A stretch of DNA of 64,000 bases. It comes from Collimonas sp. OK607 (GTDB taxonomy: Bacteria > Pseudomonadota > Gammaproteobacteria > Burkholderiales > Burkholderiaceae_D). Positions 58,254 through 64,000 of this stretch are shown piece by piece. The notes beneath the pieces are model-generated. The model made no database searches, was not told the origin of the DNA, and saw only the letters and a program-made list of their open reading frames with translations. The stretch is taken from NCBI RefSeq assembly GCF_900111995.1, contig NZ_FOKF01000019.1:1-64000 (forward strand), given 5' to 3'. The translations under genes were made by a program, and so were the position numbers. The stretch's first letter is position 1. Every line of letters starts with the position of its first letter.

Positions 58254-59018
58254 TCAACGCAAGGTTTCCGCCAGCTTGTTTTCGTCCATGCTGCGCCCCA
58301 GCACCACCCAGAAAATGCACAGGGACAGCAAGCCGGCGACCGCATAGACCGAAACGTCGAGGTAATTGCCGCCGATTTTCAGCGGGATCAGCGGGGCGTC
58401 GCTGGTGCAGATCATGTTGGCGGCAAACATGCCGACGTAGTGCATGCTGCAGACCGCCAGCGCCATCACCAGCGCCGCTATCACCCTATGCAACAGCCGG
58501 GTCAGATTGAAAGCCAGCCATAACGCAGCAGAGGCGGCGGCAATCGCTATGACTATCGAAATCACGACGATGCGCGGATTGAGCAGCATGGTGGCGCGCA
58601 GGTTCATCGCATACATGCCCATGTAATGCATCACGCATACCCCTACTCCTGCAAGCATGCTTCCCGCCAGCCAGCCGGATACCTTGAACTTGCCATGGCC
58701 GCCGGCCAGGTAAAGCGCGATGCCGGAAATTATGATCGCAGCCAGCAACGATGCCGCGGTGAGCACCACATCGTAGGCGATCGGCACGGTCAGGCGATAC
58801 GCTTGCATGGCGAGGAAATGCATCGACCAGATGCCGATACCGCCAAGCGAGGCGGCGGCGCAGATAGTCATGCCGAAATCCAGCGTACCATCTTTGCGAA
58901 ACATGGATTTGGCGCATTGCAGGGCTAGCAATGCGCCCCAGAATGAGATCATGTATGACAGTAAAACCAATGGCGCGTCATATTTTGGTATCAGTAGCTG
59001 CCCTAGTAGTGGGTCCAT
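58254..59018 (-). CDS. MHYT-domain membrane sensor
   Basis: A 254-residue integral membrane protein with about seven spans. Three MHYT-type motifs can be seen: GIWSMHFLAMQAY, VGVCVMHYMGMYAM and LAVCSMHYVGMFA, each at the outer end of a span. The family is proposed to bind copper and sense gases such as O2, CO or NO. Here the domain stands alone with no attached output domain, so it would signal through another protein. Confidence 0.9.
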   Translation of the reverse strand: MDPLLGQLLIPKYDAPLVLLSYMISFWGALLALQCAKSMFRKDGTLDFGMTICAAASLGGIGIWSMHFLAMQAYRLTVPIAYDVVLTAASLLAAIIISGIALYLAGGHGKFKVSGWLAGSMLAGVGVCVMHYMGMYAMNLRATMLLNPRIVVISIVIAIAAASAALWLAFNLTRLLHRVIAALVMALAVCSMHYVGMFAANMICTSDAPLIPLKIGGNYLDVSVYAVAGLLSLCIFWVVLGRSMDENKLAETLR

Positions 59019-59422
59019 GGTTTTCTCCCTGTTATATGCATGTGAGAGGCAAAAGGCTGCGTGCGCTTTGCCCTTGTCTTTACAGTGATATTATTTTTCT
59101 AAAATCAGGTCAGATTACCTACGCCATGGCACAGCGCCAGCTCGAAGATGGATGTTTCCAGGTGGAAATAATATAGGTCTCAAATTTCTTTTTGGCAATG
59201 TATTTTCATAAATATTTTGTAACGCCACATTGCAGGACAAAAAGGCCCGTGAGCAGGGAGCAGCAGCCCGGTGAGGGTGTCGGGTTTGACAAATATACGA
59301 CCAGATCTCCGAGGTTAGGTACAATGTGCGGTTCATTCATCCAATTGACTGCGTGATGCCGCTTATGTAGCCATCTGGCGTAGCGCTCCGCAGATCTTTC
59401 TTTTTCTGGTTTCATCCAAATT

Positions 59423-61315
59423 ATGGCTGTCATTTCTATCTCCAATGCGCAACTCGCCTTTGGTCACGTTGCATTGCTGGATCGCGCGGAATTTTCCCTC
59501 GAATCGGGGGAGCGGGTCGGCCTGATCGGCCGTAATGGCACCGGCAAATCGTCGTTGCTGAAAACCATCGCGGGTGTGTCCAAGCTGGACGATGGCTTGA
59601 TGGTGATGCAGCAAGGTATCAAGATCGCCTATGTCGATCAGGAACCGCATTTCGAATCCGAGATGTCGGTGTTCGACGCAGTTGCATCCGGCATGGGCGA
59701 AATGCAGGCATTGCTGAACGAATACGATTCACTGACCGGCCAGTTCGGCGGCGATAACGACGACGCCCTTTTGGAGCGCATGCACGAGATACAGAGCAAG
59801 CTCGATGCCGCCGACGCCTGGAGCCTGAGCAACAAGGTCGAGACCACGCTGGATCGCTTGAACCTGGATAAGAATCTGCTGATGGGGCAACTCTCGGGCG
59901 GTATGCAAAAGCGCGTCGCGCTGGCCTGCGCCCTGGTGAGCGCGCCCGATGTCTTGCTGCTTGACGAACCGACCAACCATCTGGATTTCAGCTCGATCAT
60001 GTGGCTCGAGGGTTTGCTGCGCGACTATAAAGGTAGCGTGCTGTTTATTACCCATGATCGTAGTTTCCTGGACAACGTCGCGACGCGCATCATCGAACTG
60101 GATCGCGGCCGCATCCTGTCTTTCCCCGGCAATTTCACGGCGTATCAGGTGCGTAAGGCTGAGCAGCTGGAAAACGAAGAAGTCGAGAACGCCAAGTTCG
60201 ACAAATTCCTGGCGCAAGAAGAAATCTGGATCCGTAAGGGCGTGCAAGCGCGCCGCACACGCGACGAAGGCCGCGTCAGGCGCCTGGAAGCTTTGCGGGT
60301 TGCGCGTAGTGTACGGCGCGATCAACAAGGCCAGGTCAAGCTGGATGTGTCGTCGGGCGAGCGCTCCGGCAAGATCGTCGCCGAGCTGACCGATGTCAAC
60401 AAATCCTATGGTGAAAGAGCGATCGTACGCGACTTTACCGCCACCATTTTGCGTGGCGACAAGGTTGGTCTGATCGGCCAGAACGGCGCCGGCAAGACCA
60501 CTTTGCTGAAGCTGATTCTTGGCGAAGATCAGCCGGATAGCGGCGCGATCAAGCAGGGCACCAAATTGCAGATCGCGTATTTCGACCAGATGCGCGCGCA
60601 GCTGAACGAAGACGCCAGCCTGGCCGACACCATCGCGCCGGGTAGCGACTGGGTTGAGATCAACGGCCAGCGCAAGCATGTAATGACTTATCTGAACGAT
60701 TTCCTGTTTGCGCCGGAACGTGCGCGTTCGCCGGTGAAATCGCTGTCCGGTGGCGAGCGTAATCGTCTGCTGCTGGCGCGTTTGTTTGCCAAGCCGGCCA
60801 ACGTGCTGGTGCTGGACGAGCCGACCAACGATCTGGATATCGATACGCTGGAATTGCTGGAAGAGTTACTGGAAGACTACAACGGCACCGTGTTCCTGGT
60901 CAGCCATGACCGTACCTTCCTCGACAACGTGGTGACCCAGGTGATTGCCGCTGAAGGCGATGGTATGTGGCGTGAATATGTCGGTGGCTATACCGATTGG
61001 GAACGTGTGCGTCCGACCCAATCGGCAGTGATTGCCAAAGCCAAGGCCGAAGCGAAAGCTGAACCGGTTCAAGCTGCAGCCAAGCAGAAAAAACTCAGTT
61101 ATAAAGAGCAGCGTGAGCTGGAAGAATTGCCGTTGCTGATCGCCAAGCTGGAAGCGGAACAAAAAGCCATTTCAAGCCAACTGGCCGATCCTGATCTGTA
61201 CAAGCAAAAACCGGACGAAGTGAAGCGCCTCAACGACAGGTTCGCTGAAATCGACGGCTTGCTGCTAGAGAGCCTGGAAAAGTGGGAAGTGATCGAGGCG
61301 CGTACCAAGGGCTAA
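59423..61315 (+). CDS. uup: ABC-F ATPase Uup
   Basis: A 630-residue ABC-F protein with two ATP-binding cassettes. The first has Walker [10 protein letters not shown], signature LSGGMQKR and Walker [13 protein letters not shown]. The second has [17 protein letters not shown] and [13 protein letters not shown] linker of about 80 residues separates them. The C-terminal extension (about residues 540-630) is the coiled-coil Uup domain ([28 protein letters not shown]). It acts at ribosomes or branched DNA; loss raises transposon excision in E. coli. The stretch 59019-59422 before it holds no gene. Confidence 0.95.
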   Translation: MAVISISNAQLAFGHVALLDRAEFSLESGERVGLIGRNGTGKSSLLKTIAGVSKLDDGLMVMQQGIKIAYVDQEPHFESEMSVFDAVASGMGEMQALLNEYDSLTGQFGGDNDDALLERMHEIQSKLDAADAWSLSNKVETTLDRLNLDKNLLMGQLSGGMQKRVALACALVSAPDVLLLDEPTNHLDFSSIMWLEGLLRDYKGSVLFITHDRSFLDNVATRIIELDRGRILSFPGNFTAYQVRKAEQLENEEVENAKFDKFLAQEEIWIRKGVQARRTRDEGRVRRLEALRVARSVRRDQQGQVKLDVSSGERSGKIVAELTDVNKSYGERAIVRDFTATILRGDKVGLIGQNGAGKTTLLKLILGEDQPDSGAIKQGTKLQIAYFDQMRAQLNEDASLADTIAPGSDWVEINGQRKHVMTYLNDFLFAPERARSPVKSLSGGERNRLLLARLFAKPANVLVLDEPTNDLDIDTLELLEELLEDYNGTVFLVSHDRTFLDNVVTQVIAAEGDGMWREYVGGYTDWERVRPTQSAVIAKAKAEAKAEPVQAAAKQKKLSYKEQRELEELPLLIAKLEAEQKAISSQLADPDLYKQKPDEVKRLNDRFAEIDGLLLESLEKWEVIEARTKG

Positions 61316-61402
61316 CCCGACAAGCCGTGGCGGCAGGCGGGAAGGCAGTGACGCATTCAATCAGGATTTCTAGGTAACCTTTTATTCAAGGGCGTAGTTT
61401 TA

Positions 61403-61990
61403 ATGAGCGAAACAACAGCTTTCCCCTTTATCCAGACCGAACGCCTGCTGTTACGCGAGATAGTCGAACGCGATGCAGAGCAGATATTCGCCATGCACGG
61501 CGACCCTGATCTGATGCGTTGGTTCGGCAACGATCCATTAAAAGACCTGGCAGCTGCGCAGGGCTTGATCAAGCGATTTTCCAGCTGGCGCCTGGATGAA
61601 AATCCGGGCGCGCGCTGGGGAATTCAAGCCCGTGAACGGGACCAGTTGCTAGGCACATGTGGTTTGTTCAAGTGGGACAGGAACTGGCGCAAATGCATGA
61701 TCGGCTATGAACTCTCTGCACATGCCCAGAAACAGGGATTCATGCGGGAGACATTGGCGGCAGTCATGACCTGGGGTTTCGCACATATGGCGCTGAATCG
61801 CATTGAAGCCATGGTGCATCCGGATAACCTGGCTTCTCTCAAGCTGCTGCGCCAACTCGGTTTTGTCGATGAAGGCCGCCTGCGCCAGGTTGGTTACTGG
61901 GGCGGCCAATACCATGACATGCTGCAGCTATCGCTCCTACGCAGCGAGTGGCCGGCCGCCAATGCCCAGGTAACTAATTCAAACTACTAA
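61403..61990 (+). CDS. GNAT N-acetyltransferase, RimJ/RimL-like
   Basis: A 195-residue GNAT protein: the start FIQTERLLLREIVERDAEQIFAMHGDPDLMRWFG is the RimJ/RimL opening. IGYELSAHAQKQGFMRETLAAVMTWGF is motif A for acetyl-CoA binding. NRIEAMVHPDNLASLKLLRQLGF is motif B. Substrate may be a ribosomal protein N-terminus or a small amine. It lies 87 bases after uup and may be separately transcribed. Confidence 0.88.
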   Translation: MSETTAFPFIQTERLLLREIVERDAEQIFAMHGDPDLMRWFGNDPLKDLAAAQGLIKRFSSWRLDENPGARWGIQARERDQLLGTCGLFKWDRNWRKCMIGYELSAHAQKQGFMRETLAAVMTWGFAHMALNRIEAMVHPDNLASLKLLRQLGFVDEGRLRQVGYWGGQYHDMLQLSLLRSEWPAANAQVTNSNY

Positions 61991-61999
61991 TTCGAACAA

Positions 62000-62851
62000 C
62001 TAATTCAAACGCCGGCACGCCTCGCGCAATTCGATGGCTTGCTGGTACAGAGCAGCCGCATCAGATGCGTGCGGCCGTTGCGCCAGATAATTTTCCAGAT
62101 CTTCCAATGCTGCTTGCGGGCAATCCAGCTGCGCGAACGCTAGTCCGCGGTCGCGCCGTTCTACGGCATCGCCGGGCAACAGGATCAAGATCCGTTGCTG
62201 TACTTCCAACAGCCGTTGCCAGTGATTGCTTTGCTGGTAGATAGCTTTCAGATTACGCAACATGCGGACCAGGATGTCGTGCGGGTGGGCGATCTGCAGA
62301 TAGCTGATCAGCGAGAGCCGGCTGGCCGCTCTTTCTTCCTCGTTTTCCGTAGGCAGATATGGCTCCAGCCGTTCTTCCAGTTCTTCGCGCGACAGGCTGG
62401 CGCCATTGCTCGGATCGATCATGATGTCGCCGGAAGGCACCGTGAGTTTCATCAGGAAATGGCCAGGGAAGGATACGCCTTTTACCGGCAAGCCGATCTG
62501 CTGCGCCAGTTCCAAGTAAATCACTGCCAGCGAAATCGGAATACCGCGTCGCTTGGCGATAACCCGGTGCAGATAGCTGTTGTCAGTGTCGTAATAATGA
62601 TTGACGTTGATCGCGAATCCCAGCTCCTGGTAGAAGAACTGATTCAGCTGACGTAGTTTCTGGATTGCCGAAGCGTCCGACGGCAAGCGCTGGCGCAAGG
62701 TCTTGGCCAGCCGGTCCAGCTCATCCTGGGGCGCGTTGAAATCCAGTTTGGGATAGGCATCCTGCGCGATCGCCAGTGCTGCTTCGAACAAAGGAACATC
62801 ATTGGCTTGTTGCACCAGCGCAGTAAAGTAATCTAAGGATGTGGTCGTCAT
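62000..62851 (-). CDS. SirB1-like transglutaminase-fold/TPR protein
   Basis: A 283-residue SirB1 family protein. The transglutaminase-like domain (residues about 30-160) has NQFFYQELGFAINVNHYYDTDNSYLHRVIAKRRGIPISLAVIYLELAQQIGLPVKGVSFPGHFLMKL, where the family keeps Ser in place of the catalytic Cys. A C-terminal tetratricopeptide region (about 190-275) follows. Function is unknown in spite of wide conservation. Convergent with the acetyltransferase gene, 10 bases apart. Confidence 0.88.
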   Translation of the reverse strand: MTTTSLDYFTALVQQANDVPLFEAALAIAQDAYPKLDFNAPQDELDRLAKTLRQRLPSDASAIQKLRQLNQFFYQELGFAINVNHYYDTDNSYLHRVIAKRRGIPISLAVIYLELAQQIGLPVKGVSFPGHFLMKLTVPSGDIMIDPSNGASLSREELEERLEPYLPTENEEERAASRLSLISYLQIAHPHDILVRMLRNLKAIYQQSNHWQRLLEVQQRILILLPGDAVERRDRGLAFAQLDCPQAALEDLENYLAQRPHASDAAALYQQAIELREACRRLN

Positions 62852-62971
62852 GACTCTATCCTAGCAAACTATTTTCTCCAGTGCGATAGGAGAAACCGTG
62901 GCCGGCTGTTCCACTCGTTCCGATTTTGCATGTTGTCATGCGGAATTATTTTGACATCGTCCTAGAAAAAC

Positions 62972-63448
62972 TCAGGCGTCCAGATTGTTTTTCAAACGAT
63001 TCAAGAGCGCCAGCAGTTCGCGCTGTTCTTCCTGCTGCATGCCTTGTACCGCTTTAGCATTGAGCCGCCTGGCTTGCTGTTGCAGAGCGCGTTGTACCGA
63101 CTGTCCGGCATCGGAAAGCGTCAGCCTGGTGTTGCGCCGGTCGGTTTCGTCGGCCTCGCCATCGAGTAGCCCACGGTCGCGCAAGCCCTTTATCAGCCGC
63201 GCCAACTGTGCCTTGTCGCGTCCAGTCTTGCGTGCCAGATCACTTTGCGTTGCTCCGGGGTGATGGCCGAAATAGCTCAATACCTTCCATTCCATGTGAG
63301 TGACGTCGTGCGGACCGTCGCGTAGCGTCTGGAACTGTTGCGAACGGTATTGATGCATGACGGTGTGAATCAGATCCAGCACGCCTTCTTCCGGATTTTT
63401 TTCTAAATGGTTGACTTTGTCATTTGATTTGCGCATTATAGGAGACAT
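62972..63448 (-). CDS. MarR-family regulator
   Basis: A 158-residue winged-helix regulator. The core is THMEWKVLSYFGHHPGATQSDLARKTGRDKAQLARLIKGLRDRGLLDGEADETDRRNTRLTLSDAG, with the wing D.rD.R ... LT..G conserved. No clear Shine-Dalgarno; start at 63448 is a best guess (63454 and 63436 also possible). It is divergent from the siderophore-interacting protein gene with only 26 bases between, so it probably controls that gene and itself. Whether iron or a siderophore is the ligand is unknown. Confidence 0.85.
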   Translation of the reverse strand: MSPIMRKSNDKVNHLEKNPEEGVLDLIHTVMHQYRSQQFQTLRDGPHDVTHMEWKVLSYFGHHPGATQSDLARKTGRDKAQLARLIKGLRDRGLLDGEADETDRRNTRLTLSDAGQSVQRALQQQARRLNAKAVQGMQQEEQRELLALLNRLKNNLDA

Positions 63449-63474
63449 TATCAATCAATTCTAAGGATGGTCAC

Positions 63475-64000
63475 ATGATTATAGACCCGCCCGTCAGCCG
63501 CGTACAACGACTACGCCATGAGATCAAGCGACGTGACCTGCAAGTAGTGCGGGTCGCATCTGTCAGTCCGCATTTTCGCAGTGTCACATTCGCCGGCGAG
63601 TCCCTGGGCGATTTCATCAGCGCGTCGTTCGACGACCACGTCAAACTGATTCTGAACCCAGACGGCGATACCAAAGATTGGCGCGACTATACGCCACGGC
63701 ACTACGATGCCGCCGCCGGCGAACTGACGCTGGAATTCGCGCTGCACGGCGACGGCCCCGCCGCCAGCTGGGCGGCGCAGGCGAGCGTGGGCCAGCTTGC
63801 CACCATTGCCGGGCCGCGCGGCTCGTTTGTGATTCCGCTAGACTACGACTGGCATCTTCTGTGCGGCGACGAGACGGCTTTGCCGGCAGTTGCGCGGCGA
63901 CTGGAAGAGCTTCCTGCCAATACCTACGCCATCGTGGTGATGCTGGTGCCCGATGTCAGCGACCGCCGTGTCTTGCAAAGTGCGGCGACCGTCGATATAC
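63475..64000 (+). CDS. Siderophore-interacting protein (FAD/NAD(P)H ferric reductase), partial
   Basis: The first 175 residues of a SIP-family protein that runs off the end of the window. It has VSPHFRSVTFAGESLGDF, the FAD-binding DYTPRHYD (RxYTxR-like), IAGPRGSFVIP, and LLCGDETALPAVARRLEELP, the NAD(P)H-binding motif of the ViuB/YqjH type. These enzymes reduce ferric siderophores in the cytoplasm. Divergent from the marR-like gene. Confidence 0.9.
   Translation, partial: MIIDPPVSRVQRLRHEIKRRDLQVVRVASVSPHFRSVTFAGESLGDFISASFDDHVKLILNPDGDTKDWRDYTPRHYDAAAGELTLEFALHGDGPAASWAAQASVGQLATIAGPRGSFVIPLDYDWHLLCGDETALPAVARRLEELPANTYAIVVMLVPDVSDRRVLQSAATVDI

Noticed and set aside
59729-60679. 316-residue open frame on the - strand
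   Set aside because: Antisense to uup, composition typical of a shadow frame.
1-64000. CRISPR arrays, rRNA genes and insertion sequences with transposase
   Set aside because: I looked for regularly spaced repeats, rRNA signatures and transposase motifs and saw none; the only tandem repeat is the short one at 227-279.

Overview
The window comes from a betaproteobacterium, most likely an Oxalobacteraceae member (Collimonas, Herbaspirillum or Janthinobacterium-like). I infer this from moderate-to-high GC, the style of the host genes (Uup, SirB1-like, MHYT, VF530, QseBC-like) and the P2-type prophage; no rRNA marker is present.

Layout. 1-14.9 kb is host chromosome: a VOC/SRPBCC/YCII trio, an HtrA-type periplasmic protease, a BrnTA toxin-antitoxin pair, a QseBC-like two-component system, a lipoprotein, a cupin-like oxygenase, an Mpo1-like membrane protein, ketopantoate reductase and several small exported proteins. 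Three copies of an intergenic repeat rich in DnaA-box-like words lie here. 14.93-56.88 kb is a P2-like prophage of about 42 kb. Its ends share a 14-bp core that in attR forms the 5' end of an intact tRNA-Arg(CCT). Each end also carries a similar integrase arm-type repeat. 56.9-64 kb is host again: an outer-membrane protein, an MHYT sensor, Uup, a GNAT acetyltransferase, a SirB1-like protein, a MarR regulator and the start of a siderophore-interacting protein.

Prophage organisation. Genes Q and P (leftward), then O-N-M-L-X, a lysis cassette (two holin-like proteins, M15 endolysin, Rz with embedded Rz1), R-S, and V-W-J-I-H-tail fibre assembly-FI-FII-E/E'-T-U-D (rightward) form the virion and lysis programme. 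The E/E' pair keeps the P2-type -1 frameshift heptamer. A small repressor, an operator-containing early promoter, an Ogr-like zinc finger and a gpA-type HUH replicase form the control and replication block, ending with a tyrosine integrase next to attR.

Accessory cargo sits at five sites. (1) The left end, the place equivalent to old/tin in P2, has a duplicated HTH protein, a mini mercury module (merR, truncated merT, GDCCVxC protein), a tightly overlapping GHKL-ATPase / STAS-like DUF4325 / membrane-protein operon, and a LexA-box-controlled gene. (2) Between S and V is a moron array holding an Imm51-type immunity gene, a PI-PLC fused to a DUF5648-like domain, a Com-Dam methyltransferase module and small genes. 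The cargo is punctuated by two degenerate copies of the 3' end of S and two of the 3' end of dam, which look like scars of repeated cargo exchange. (3) After D there is a KAP-type P-loop NTPase. (4) After the replication block there is a PD-(D/E)XK-like nuclease, followed by a degenerate copy of the HTH gene that precedes it. (5) Next to int there is a protein with a HEPN-type RxxxxH motif.

The best candidates for an undescribed system are the three-gene ATPase/STAS-like/membrane operon, the nuclease moron and the HEPN-motif gene. The cargo-exchange scars are the most unusual structural signal.
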